Below are positions 16,392 through 24,719 of a stretch of 64,000 nucleotides of DNA, piece by piece. Every line of letters starts with the position of its first letter. The stretch's first letter is position 1. The notes beneath the pieces are model-generated. The model searched no databases and had not been told where the DNA came from. It saw only the letters and a program-made list of their open reading frames with translations. Source of the stretch: an uncultured Paracoccaceae bacterium (GTDB taxonomy: Bacteria; Pseudomonadota; Alphaproteobacteria; Rhodobacterales; Rhodobacteraceae); assembly GCA_947493145.1 (NCBI GenBank), contig CANLPZ010000002.1, positions 1,039,007-1,103,006 on the forward strand. Direction: 5' to 3'. Made by a program: the position numbers and the translations under genes.

Positions 16392-16409
16392 CGGAAAGGA
16401 AGGAACCAC

Positions 16410-17402
16410 ATGTTTAATGCATTGGTTGTAAATAAGGACGAAGACAGCGGGAAAACCTCTGCGGCGGTTGAAGAAATTTCAATGGATCAGCTGCCAGAGG
16501 GTGATGTTGTTGTCGCTGTTGAGTATTCAACGGTGAATTACAAGGATGGCCTATGTATCGGTCCAGGTGGTGGACTGGTTCGCACCTACCCACATGTTCC
16601 AGGTATTGATTTTGCCGGTACGGTCGAAAGTTCGGACAGCGATCAATACAAAGCCGGGGACAAGGTCGTATTGACCGGTTGGCGTGTTGGCGAAAATCGC
16701 TGGGGTGGATATGCGCAAAAAGCGCGTGTGAAATCCAGCCAATTGGTGCCTTTGCCCGACGGTTTAAGCAGCCGTCATGCCATGGCGGTAGGGACCGCAG
16801 GGTTCACCGCGATGTTGGCTGTTATGGCGCTCGAAGACCACGGTTTAAAACCAGATCAAGGGCCGGTTTTGGTCACGGGGGCCGCAGGCGGCGTTGGATC
16901 GGTTGCGACCGCGATCTTGGCGAACCTCGGGTACGAGGTTGCGGCCGTCACTGGGCGCCCAGAAACCGCAGAGTATTTGAAAACGCTTGGTGCGACCCAA
17001 ATCGTGCCGCGCGAAGAGATCAATGAAACGACCAAACGCCCGCTTGAAGCGGAAACTTGGGCAGGCTGTGTTGATGCCGTTGGCGGCGATATGCTGGCAC
17101 GTGTACTTGGGCAAATGAAATATGGTGCAAGCGTTTCTGCTGTTGGTTTGGCCGGCGGTGCGGGCCTGCCTGCAACGGTTATTCCTTTCCTATTGCGGGG
17201 GGTGAACCTCTTGGGAATCGACAGTGTGATGCAGCCGTTTGAACAACGTGTGCGGGCGTGGGACCGAATTGCCAAAGACCTGCCGATGGATAAACTTGAT
17301 GCGATGGTCCACCCTGCAACTCTGTCGGATTTGCCGCAATTGGGCCGCGATATTCTTGCCGGTCAGGTAAAGGGTCGTGTCGTCGTTGACGTAAACGCAT
17401 AA
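16410..17402 (+). CDS. acuI: Acryloyl-CoA reductase AcuI
   Basis: 330 residues, a medium-chain dehydrogenase/reductase of the quinone-reductase type without catalytic zinc. The nucleotide-binding Rossmann motif is VLVTGAAGGVGSVAT (residues ~152-166), preceded by VPGIDFAGTVE and followed by a conserved CVDAVGG. AcuI reduces toxic acryloyl-CoA to propionyl-CoA with NADPH. It follows dmdA in the same operon with a GGAAAGGAAGG ribosome site, the known roseobacter arrangement linking both DMSP pathways. Confidence 0.93.
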   Translation: MFNALVVNKDEDSGKTSAAVEEISMDQLPEGDVVVAVEYSTVNYKDGLCIGPGGGLVRTYPHVPGIDFAGTVESSDSDQYKAGDKVVLTGWRVGENRWGGYAQKARVKSSQLVPLPDGLSSRHAMAVGTAGFTAMLAVMALEDHGLKPDQGPVLVTGAAGGVGSVATAILANLGYEVAAVTGRPETAEYLKTLGATQIVPREEINETTKRPLEAETWAGCVDAVGGDMLARVLGQMKYGASVSAVGLAGGAGLPATVIPFLLRGVNLLGIDSVMQPFEQRVRAWDRIAKDLPMDKLDAMVHPATLSDLPQLGRDILAGQVKGRVVVDVNA

Positions 17403-17407
17403 CTTTT

Positions 17408-17445
17408 TTCGAAGGCGATTCGATTGATTGCGGATCGCCTTCGAA
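17408..17445 (+). other. Perfect 12-bp hairpin after acuI
   Basis: TTCGAAGGCGAT and ATCGCCTTCGAA form a perfect stem with a 14-nt loop, 6 bp after the acuI stop. No T-run follows, so it is more likely an mRNA 3'-end stabiliser or a factor-assisted terminator than a standard intrinsic terminator. Confidence 0.6.
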
Positions 17446-17580
17446 TGCCGGTCGCGGTATTTGGTTTCGAATAGATTTAACATCCTAAACTTTGTGCAGT
17501 TTTGTCTTATTTCCTTAGGAAAAACTGCAAAAATCCAGTAGAATGATCCCATAAATATAACAACAAAGGGATCCAGTTTA

Positions 17581-19245
17581 ATGTCAATGAAACCTCCTTT
17601 ATCGGACTTGCCGATAAAAACAGCTGCGGGCGGTTTTTACCGTGGCTTTAGTGTAAATGTGACGGTGGTCAGTAAGATCATCATCAGCCTTTTGGTCGTC
17701 TGGTGCATCTTTTGGCCAGTCCAAGCGGGCAACGTCTTAGGCAATTGGAATAGTGTTATCCTCGCGAATTTCGCGTCGTGGTACATTTGGATTGTTGCGG
17801 CGTTTGTTATCGTCTGTGTCGGGTTGGCGATCTGGCCGACCGCAGGGCGAATGAATTTGGGCGCCGAGGGCGAAAAGCCAGAGTTTTCGAATTTTTCGTG
17901 GTTTTCCATGATGTTCGGCGCCGGTATCGGTGTGGGGATGTTGACATGGGCTGTTGCTGAACCCGTCGCGCATTTCGGATCGAACCCCGAAACAATCCAA
18001 GGTCTGACAACAGGCGGAGCCGCAGACAACGTGCGCTCAGCTTACAAATGGTCGTTCTTGCACTGGGGCTTTGGTGCTTGGGCGTGTTATGCGATTTGTG
18101 GATTGTCACTGGCGTTCTTTAGCTACCGGCGTGGATTGCCGCTGACGATCCGGTCGTCGCTGACACCAATTTTCGGCAAATCCTTGTCAGGTGTTGTTGG
18201 ACATATCATCGACATCGTGGCTGTTGTGGCAACTATTCTTGGTGTTGCGCAAACGCTTGGTTTTGGTGTGGAACAATTCGTTGCTGGTCTGACACGTATC
18301 GGGATCGGTGGTCTTATGCAGGCTGATGGCGGTGCGACAAGCCTTGGTATTGTTGTTGCTTTGTTGGTCATTATGGGCGCGTCTACGCTATCGGCACTGT
18401 CTGGGGTCGGCAAAGGCATCAAATGGTTGTCGAACATCAATATGGTGCTTTCGATCATCCTTTTGGGCTTTTTCATCATCTTTGGCGCCACGTGGTTCGG
18501 CGCAACCGCGATGTTTGTTGGTCTTTGGGATTACGTCTTAGCGCTTCCGCAACTTAGCTTTAACGTGTGGCGTTCAGATGGCGTCGAAGGGTCAGAAGCG
18601 TTCTTGTTGGCGCAATGGCAGGGCTGGTGGCCTGTGTTCTATTGGGCTTGGTGGATTGCATTTGCACCATTTGTCGGCCTGTTCCTTGCACGTATTTCGC
18701 GTGGACGGACAATCCGTGAATTCGTTCTAGGTGCGATGATTGTGCCTGCGTTGATGTGCTTTGTCTGGTTCGCATGGGCCGGTGGTACAGCAATTGACCT
18801 TGAACTAAACGGGGACGCAAATGGCGTGATTTTTGATGCTGCGAATGGTGACAAAATCTTTGCCATGACAGAATTCATGTTGGCCCCAATCGCTCAAGCT
18901 TTGGCTTGGTTGATGGCCCTCTTGATCGTTGTTTTGCTGATGACCTTTTTGGTCACCTCTGCTGACTCGGCTGTTTTGATCGTTAACACGATTAACGCAG
19001 CGGGCGACGAAGGTCCAAAAGCGCGTCCACATATCATGTTCTGGGGCGCGGCACTTGCGTTGGTCGTGGGTGGTTTGCTGATCTCAGGCGGGACCAGTGC
19101 GATCCAAACAGCGATGGTCATCGGTGCTTTGCCGTTCTCAATCGTGATGGCGATGATGTGTATCTCGCTTGTGAAAGCCATTTATAATGATGGTAAACGC
19201 GATGCGGCCGGTGTGCCGTCAGTTACTGTGACACCAGCGGAATAA
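17581..19245 (+). CDS. BCCT-family betaine/choline/DMSP transporter
   Basis: 554 residues with about 12 membrane helices. It has the BCCT signature around FYWAWWIAFAPFVGLFLARI (residues ~356-375), followed by SRGRTIREF, and the substrate-site glycine stretch MFGAGIGVGMLTW (~111-123). BCCT carriers import glycine betaine, choline, carnitine or DMSP with sodium or protons. Sitting 180 bp after dmdA-acuI on the same strand, it is a good candidate for the DMSP importer, although betaine cannot be excluded. It has its own AAAGGGA ribosome site and probably its own promoter. Confidence 0.92.
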   Translation: MSMKPPLSDLPIKTAAGGFYRGFSVNVTVVSKIIISLLVVWCIFWPVQAGNVLGNWNSVILANFASWYIWIVAAFVIVCVGLAIWPTAGRMNLGAEGEKPEFSNFSWFSMMFGAGIGVGMLTWAVAEPVAHFGSNPETIQGLTTGGAADNVRSAYKWSFLHWGFGAWACYAICGLSLAFFSYRRGLPLTIRSSLTPIFGKSLSGVVGHIIDIVAVVATILGVAQTLGFGVEQFVAGLTRIGIGGLMQADGGATSLGIVVALLVIMGASTLSALSGVGKGIKWLSNINMVLSIILLGFFIIFGATWFGATAMFVGLWDYVLALPQLSFNVWRSDGVEGSEAFLLAQWQGWWPVFYWAWWIAFAPFVGLFLARISRGRTIREFVLGAMIVPALMCFVWFAWAGGTAIDLELNGDANGVIFDAANGDKIFAMTEFMLAPIAQALAWLMALLIVVLLMTFLVTSADSAVLIVNTINAAGDEGPKARPHIMFWGAALALVVGGLLISGGTSAIQTAMVIGALPFSIVMAMMCISLVKAIYNDGKRDAAGVPSVTVTPAE

Positions 19246-19257
19246 CCAAAACCCATG

Positions 19258-19293
19258 AAAGGCCCCGCAATCAAGCGGGGCCTTTTGTTTTTA
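19258..19293 (+). terminator. Terminator of the BCCT transporter gene
   Basis: An 11-bp stem AAAGGCCCCGC / GCGGGGCCTTT with a short loop, followed by TTGTTTTTAT. Confidence 0.92.
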
Positions 19294-19366
19294 TTTGAAA
19301 AAATCTGTTTTCCTTTGATCCGAATTTGATCTGTTTGCGTAAAATAAAGACAACAAAAGGCGCAAC

Positions 19367-20788
19367 ATGTCAGACAGTTCTCCTCTCATTCTTTGGTTTC
19401 GGCGCGATTTGCGGCTGGCGGATCATCCTGCATTAACCGCAGCGGTTCGTTCGGGCCGCCCCATTTTGCCGGTTTTTATCTATGATGACGTTGTCGAAAC
19501 ACATGGCGCCGCGCCCAAATGGCGCTTAGGACTGTCCGTGGCGGCCTTGGCAAATGATTTAGAACGGCTCGGGTCTAAATTGATTTTGCGACGGGGCCCC
19601 GCGTTAGACGTTTTGCGATCCTTGATCACCGAAACGGGCGCGCGCGCGGTTTTTTGGTCGCGGCTGTATGACCCTGCATCGAAAGACCGCGATACAAAAG
19701 TGAAAGCGGCACTTACAAGCATGGATGTTTCAGCGCAAAGCTTTGACGGGCATCTTTTGTTTGAACCATGGAGTGTGGCCACGAAAACGGGGGATTTCTA
19801 CAAGGTGTATTCGCCCATGTGGAAAGCCGTGAAAGATCGCGACGTGGCGGGCGTATTACCAGCCCCTGCAAAATTGCCTGCGCCGGAAAACTGGCCCGCG
19901 TCGGACGTGTTGGCCCATTGGAATATGGGGGCGGGAATGCGTCGCGGAGCGGATGTGGTCGCGGCCCATGTGTGCGTTGGCGAGGCGGCGGCGTTGGACC
20001 GTTTGGCAACATTTATCGATACGGGTATTCACCGCTACAAAGAGCAACGCGATTTTCCAAGCCTGCCTGCGACATCGCGATTGTCCGAAAATCTGACCTA
20101 TGGTGAAATCAGCCCGCGCGCATTGTGGCACGCCGGATTTGCGGCCATGCAACAGGGCGCGCAAGGTGCCGAACATTTTTTGAAAGAACTGGTGTGGCGC
20201 GAATTTGCGTATCATTTGGCGTTCCATACTCCCCATATCACCACACGTAACTGGCGCGATGGGTGGGATAATTTCCCATGGTCAACCGCCGCCGACACAC
20301 CGGAGGTTTTGGCGTGGAAACAGGGGCGTACGGGCGTTGCTTTTGTTGATGCGGCCATGCGCGAGCTTTACGTGACAGGCATAATGCATAACCGCGCGCG
20401 CATGATCGTGGGCAGTTTCCTGACGAAACATTTGATGACCCATTGGCGCGTCGGACAAGCATGGTTTGAGGCGTGTTTGATCGACTGGGATCCGGCAAGT
20501 AACGCGATGGGGTGGCAATGGATTGCGGGATGTGGACCCGATGCCGCGCCGTATTTTCGGGTGTTTAACCCCGACACACAGCTGGAAAAATTTGATGCGG
20601 ATGGGGCCTATACGCGGGCCTATTTGGCCGAAGGGCAGTTGGCGCCTGCGCCCAAAGCATTGGCATATTATAGCGCAATACCAAAATCGTGGGGCTTGCG
20701 CCCGAATGATCTGCCGCCTGAGCGTATAATCGATCTAAAAGCGGGCCGTGAACGTGCATTGGCCGCCTACAGCGCATCAAAATCTTAA
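19367..20788 (+). CDS. phrB: Deoxyribodipyrimidine photolyase
   Basis: 473 residues. The N-terminal Rossmann-like antenna domain opens LILWFRRDLRLADHPAL (residues ~6-22). The C-terminal FAD-binding domain has MHNRARMIVGSFLTKHL and WQWIAGCGPDAAPYFRVFNP, the standard class I CPD photolyase signatures including the FAD and lesion contact residues. It repairs cyclobutane pyrimidine dimers with blue light, useful in surface seawater. A photosensory cryptochrome cannot be formally excluded but is less likely. It is followed after 60 bp by cfa. Confidence 0.94.
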   Translation: MSDSSPLILWFRRDLRLADHPALTAAVRSGRPILPVFIYDDVVETHGAAPKWRLGLSVAALANDLERLGSKLILRRGPALDVLRSLITETGARAVFWSRLYDPASKDRDTKVKAALTSMDVSAQSFDGHLLFEPWSVATKTGDFYKVYSPMWKAVKDRDVAGVLPAPAKLPAPENWPASDVLAHWNMGAGMRRGADVVAAHVCVGEAAALDRLATFIDTGIHRYKEQRDFPSLPATSRLSENLTYGEISPRALWHAGFAAMQQGAQGAEHFLKELVWREFAYHLAFHTPHITTRNWRDGWDNFPWSTAADTPEVLAWKQGRTGVAFVDAAMRELYVTGIMHNRARMIVGSFLTKHLMTHWRVGQAWFEACLIDWDPASNAMGWQWIAGCGPDAAPYFRVFNPDTQLEKFDADGAYTRAYLAEGQLAPAPKALAYYSAIPKSWGLRPNDLPPERIIDLKAGRERALAAYSASKS

Positions 20789-20848
20789 AAAACATTTGTT
20801 TAGCGCCGTTTTCTGCGGTTACGCTGAGCGACAACAAAGGGGACACCA

Positions 20849-22057
20849 ATGATTTTTACCAGCACCGATGGCCAAAAAGACCTGCCGCGTTATTTTGAAA
20901 ATGTATTCAAAGTTGCAGCGAACATGCAAAACGGTCGTTTGGATATGGTTTTGGATGACGGCCGAACATTTCGCGCCGAAGGAAAGAACCCAGGATATGT
21001 TGCAGAACTGCATATCCACAATCGCGAACTTTTTGCACGGCTTTTGCGCGAAGGCGATTTGGGGTTTTGTGACGCCTATCTGGATGGGTGGTGGACCACG
21101 CCGGATCTTCAGGCCTTTATGGATTTGGTGCACGAAGATAACGACGAAATGTACGATGGGTTTCCAGGGCAAGCCTTGGTTCGGGCCTATGAACGCTTGC
21201 GGTTTTGGCTGAATTCAAATTCAAAACGTCAGGCCAAGAAAAACATCAGCTACCACTATGACCTTGGGAACGATTTTTATGGCCTTTGGTTGGACGATAC
21301 GATGACGTATTCCTCTGCCAAATTCGACACGGGTCAGGAAAGTTTAGAAACAGCACAAACCGCGAAATATGCCAGCATGTTGGATCAGATGGGCGCAAAA
21401 GCGGGGGATCATGTGCTTGAGATCGGCTGTGGTTGGGGCGGATTTGCTGAATTTGCGGCCAAAGAACGGGGCGTGAAAGTCACCGGTCTGACAATTTCAA
21501 AGGAACAGCACGATTTCGCGGTTGAACGGATGAAACGCCATAATCTGCAGGATATGGTCGACATAAAAATGCAGGATTACCGCGACGAAAAAGGGCAGTA
21601 TGACGGGATCGCCAGCATCGAAATGTTCGAAGCCGTCGGCGAAAAATACTGGCCAACCTATTTCAACACGGTGCGAAACTGTTTGAAACCCGGCGCGAAT
21701 GCAACACTGCAAATCATAACGGTGCAGGACAAACGATGGGACACCTATCGCAATGGTGTGGATTTTATCCAAAAATACATCTTTCCAGGTGGCATGTTGC
21801 CAAGCCCAAAGGTTTTGCGCCAAGAAGTTGAAAAGTCAGGGCTTTCTGTCAAAGGCTCGATCGAATTTGGCGAAAGCTACAGCCAAACATTGCGCCGGTG
21901 GTACGATACGTTCAACGAAAAATGGGCGGATGTGGAAAAACAGGGCTTTGATGAACGGTTTCGCCGTATGTGGAATTTTTATTTGACCTCTTGCGCTGCG
22001 ACCTTTCACAGCGGAAACTGTGACGTGACACAAATAACAATATCAAAGAGCACGTAA
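20849..22057 (+). CDS. cfa: Cyclopropane-fatty-acyl-phospholipid synthase
   Basis: 402 residues, the normal length. The SAM-binding motif VLEIGCGWGGFAEFAA is at ~188-203, with upstream ISYHYDLGNDFYGLWLDDTM (~132-151) and downstream IEMFEAVGEKYWPTYF, all family hallmarks. The enzyme methylates membrane lipid double bonds with SAM to make cyclopropane rings, protecting against stress. An AAAGGGG ribosome site precedes the ATG. Its stop is directly followed by the trgA ATG, so it heads a tight run of genes. Confidence 0.94.
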   Translation: MIFTSTDGQKDLPRYFENVFKVAANMQNGRLDMVLDDGRTFRAEGKNPGYVAELHIHNRELFARLLREGDLGFCDAYLDGWWTTPDLQAFMDLVHEDNDEMYDGFPGQALVRAYERLRFWLNSNSKRQAKKNISYHYDLGNDFYGLWLDDTMTYSSAKFDTGQESLETAQTAKYASMLDQMGAKAGDHVLEIGCGWGGFAEFAAKERGVKVTGLTISKEQHDFAVERMKRHNLQDMVDIKMQDYRDEKGQYDGIASIEMFEAVGEKYWPTYFNTVRNCLKPGANATLQIITVQDKRWDTYRNGVDFIQKYIFPGGMLPSPKVLRQEVEKSGLSVKGSIEFGESYSQTLRRWYDTFNEKWADVEKQGFDERFRRMWNFYLTSCAATFHSGNCDVTQITISKST

Positions 22058-22498
22058 ATGCCCACAGCCGCACGTCTGATCGCCGCAATTCTGTTTGCCG
22101 CCCTTGGGTGGTATGCCTCTGAGCTGTTTAAACCCTTATTGGAAGAGGGCACAGACACGGGTCGTTTATCCGAAATCAATGCGTTGGTCGGTGTGTTTGT
22201 CGGGTGGAAAATCGCTGGCCCACGTGCCGGTGATACCTACGGCGCGGCGGTTGGGTATGGGCTGTCTGCCGGTGCGGGGCTTGTTGTGTTGTCTTTGTTT
22301 GTTCATTCCTCAACGGAAATGTTAAATCGTGCGTTGCGCAAGTCATATGACGGCGCCACCGAAGCTGTGGTCGCGGTGTTCGAATTGATGGTTGAATATG
22401 GGGCGTTGATGGCGGACAGCAAGCTGATCACAACATTGATTGGCGGTTCAGTGATTGCCGGCGTGACAACCGAATGGGTTGGTCGTCGGTACTCGTGA
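22058..22498 (+). CDS. trgA: TrgA family protein, tellurite-resistance locus
   Basis: 146 residues with about three or four membrane segments (residues ~5-20, 40-52, 67-87 and ~125-138) and the segment INALVGVFVGWKIAGPRAGDTY. The family was found in Rhodobacter sphaeroides in a locus giving high-level tellurite resistance. The gene starts immediately after cfa and overlaps trgB by 4 bp (GTGA). The biochemical role is unknown. Confidence 0.85.
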   Translation: MPTAARLIAAILFAALGWYASELFKPLLEEGTDTGRLSEINALVGVFVGWKIAGPRAGDTYGAAVGYGLSAGAGLVVLSLFVHSSTEMLNRALRKSYDGATEAVVAVFELMVEYGALMADSKLITTLIGGSVIAGVTTEWVGRRYS

Positions 22499-23604
22499 CA
22501 CAGACACTTTTCTTTTATGGAAGCCTGTGCCACTTACCATTGTTGCATGTGGTTTTGGGGCGGGCGGATGTTGAGGTCGAACAGGCGTCGCTTGTCGATC
22601 ATGCTGTCCATTGGGTCAGCGATGAAAATTACCCGACGATTCACGCCAAAGCAGGGGAACGCGCTGTTGGAATTGTTGTTCAGCTAACGGGCGAAGATGT
22701 GGCGCGGTTGAATTATTACGAAGGCGCATTTTCGTATGATTTACAAACATTTCAGGTTGAAAGCTCAGGTGAGTTTCGAACCGCAGATGTTTATTTTCCC
22801 ACTCAAAACCCACCGCTGGGCGAACCATGGGTTTTGGACAATTGGGTTGAAAAATTCGGACGTGTGAATGTCGAAGCAGCCAAGGAAATCATGTCCTATT
22901 ATGGTTCCGTTTCCATGAACGAAGTGACCAAGCGGTTCACCCAAATCCATTCTCGCGCGGCGGCTTTGGTTCGGATGCAGGATCGCAATCAATATGACAA
23001 ACGTGCAGACCGCAGCGCGGACATTGTTGTGGATGACGCGCGGCGACCGTATTCCTTTTTCTTTACACTTGAAGAACATGACCTGAAGGTTCGCCAATTT
23101 GACGGGGGTTTCAGCCCGCAAATGACGCGTGCAGGGTTTGTTAGCGGCGACGCATCGATTCTTTTGCCCTTTGATCCAGTGCGAAAGCGGGTGCTTTTGG
23201 TCGAACAGTTCCGATATGGTGCGTTTTTAGCCGGTGACAGTGATCCATGGTCGATTGAACCGATTGCCGGACGTATTGATTTGGGCGAAACAGCAGAACA
23301 GGCCGCGCGGCGCGAAGCGATGGAAGAGGCGGGTCTTGAAATCGGCGAACTACACACTGCGGCGCGGTGTTATCCATCCCCAGGCGTGTCGAACGAATTT
23401 TTCCACATCTTTGTTGGTTTGTGTGAATTACCGAATGATATCATCGGCGTAAGCGGTAAAGCTGATGAACATGAGGACATCAAAAGCCACCTGATGTCGT
23501 TGGATGAATTGGAACGCCAACTCGACACACACCAATTGCGAAACGCGCCGTTGGTGGTCGCGGCAAGTTGGCTATTGCGTCATCACGAAAAACTTAGCCG
23601 TTAA
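22495..23604 (+). CDS. trgB: TrgB: gamma-glutamylcyclotransferase-like plus Nudix hydrolase
   Basis: 369 residues from the GTG overlapping the trgA stop; an ATG seven codons earlier lies inside trgA. Residues ~3-130 resemble the gamma-glutamylcyclotransferase/AIG2 fold (TLFFYGSLCHLPLLHVVLGR). Residues ~225-350 are Nudix, with the full box GRIDLGETAEQAARREAMEE followed by AGLEI (~257-281). The Nudix part resembles ADP-ribose pyrophosphatases. It pairs with trgA in tellurite loci of Rhodobacter relatives. An 80-bp gap separates it from cysK. Confidence 0.88.
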   Translation: MTQTLFFYGSLCHLPLLHVVLGRADVEVEQASLVDHAVHWVSDENYPTIHAKAGERAVGIVVQLTGEDVARLNYYEGAFSYDLQTFQVESSGEFRTADVYFPTQNPPLGEPWVLDNWVEKFGRVNVEAAKEIMSYYGSVSMNEVTKRFTQIHSRAAALVRMQDRNQYDKRADRSADIVVDDARRPYSFFFTLEEHDLKVRQFDGGFSPQMTRAGFVSGDASILLPFDPVRKRVLLVEQFRYGAFLAGDSDPWSIEPIAGRIDLGETAEQAARREAMEEAGLEIGELHTAARCYPSPGVSNEFFHIFVGLCELPNDIIGVSGKADEHEDIKSHLMSLDELERQLDTHQLRNAPLVVAASWLLRHHEKLSR

Positions 23605-23684
23605 ACTTTGCGAAACTGTTGCCCAAGGCTTGAGTTCACCTCGCGCGATGCCTAGAGTCAGGCCAAACAATAAAGGCACATTTC

Positions 23685-24719
23685 ATGCGAATTAATCAGG
23701 ATCTGGCCGACAGCATCGGCAACACTCCTTTGATCCGTCTTAAAGGCCCTTCCGAGGCCACGGGTTGCGACATCTATGGTAAGGCGGAATTCCTTAACCC
23801 CGGGCAGTCGGTCAAAGACCGTCCTGCGTTGAAAATCATTCAAACGGCGGTTGCGAATGGCGATTTGAAACCGGGTGGTACAATTGTCGAAGGCACAGCT
23901 GGTAACACCGGCATCGGCCTTGCATTGGTTGGCGCGTCGATGGGGTTCAAAACCGTGATCGTTATCCCCGAAACGCAGAGCGAAGAGAAAAAAGACATGT
24001 TGCGTTTGGCTGGCGCGGAGCTGATCCAAGTTCCGGCCGCGCCATATAAGAACCCAAACAACTATGTGCGTTATTCAGGCCGTTTGGCAGAAAAACTGGC
24101 GAAGACGGAACCAAACGGGGCGATCTGGGCGAACCAGTTCGATAACACCGCGAACCGTCAGGCACATTTGGAAACAACTGGACCAGAGATTTGGGAACAA
24201 ACGGGTGGCAAAGTTGACGGGTTCATCTGCGCTGTTGGGTCTGGTGGTACGTTGGCCGGTGTTGGCATGGCGTTGCAGCCAAAGGGTGTGAAAGTTGGTC
24301 TGGCGGATCCTGATGGGGCTGCGTTGCATTCGTTTTACACCACGGGTGAATTAAAATCCGAAGGCGGATCAATCACCGAAGGCATCGGGCAGGGGCGGGT
24401 CACGGCCAACCTTGAAGGTTTCACGCCAGATATGTCGTTTAACATTCCCGATGACGAAGCCTTGCCTGTCGTGTTTGATTTACTGCAAAACGAAGGACTT
24501 TGCCTTGGTGGGTCGTCCGGTGTGAACGTCGCCGGCGCGATGCGCATGGCGCGCGAAATGGGACCTGGCCACACGATCGTGACGATCTTGTGTGATTATG
24601 GCACGCGGTATCAATCAAAGCTCTACAACATCGATTTTCTTCGTGAAAAAGGTTTGCCGATCCCCGATTGGTTGGATCGCGGCCCATCGTCGATCCCAGG
24701 TGTGTTCGAAGACGTATGA
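23685..24719 (+). CDS. cysK: Cysteine synthase A
   Basis: 344 residues. The PLP lysine is in NPGQSVKDRPA (residues ~38-48), with the phosphate-binding EGTAGNTGIGLA loop (~66-77) and GSGGTLAGVG. It makes cysteine from O-acetylserine and sulfide. In Rhodobacter a cysK gene is part of the tellurite-resistance locus beside trgAB, and the same order is seen here. Its TGA overlaps the ATG of the MscS gene (ATGA). Confidence 0.93.
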   Translation: MRINQDLADSIGNTPLIRLKGPSEATGCDIYGKAEFLNPGQSVKDRPALKIIQTAVANGDLKPGGTIVEGTAGNTGIGLALVGASMGFKTVIVIPETQSEEKKDMLRLAGAELIQVPAAPYKNPNNYVRYSGRLAEKLAKTEPNGAIWANQFDNTANRQAHLETTGPEIWEQTGGKVDGFICAVGSGGTLAGVGMALQPKGVKVGLADPDGAALHSFYTTGELKSEGGSITEGIGQGRVTANLEGFTPDMSFNIPDDEALPVVFDLLQNEGLCLGGSSGVNVAGAMRMAREMGPGHTIVTILCDYGTRYQSKLYNIDFLREKGLPIPDWLDRGPSSIPGVFEDV

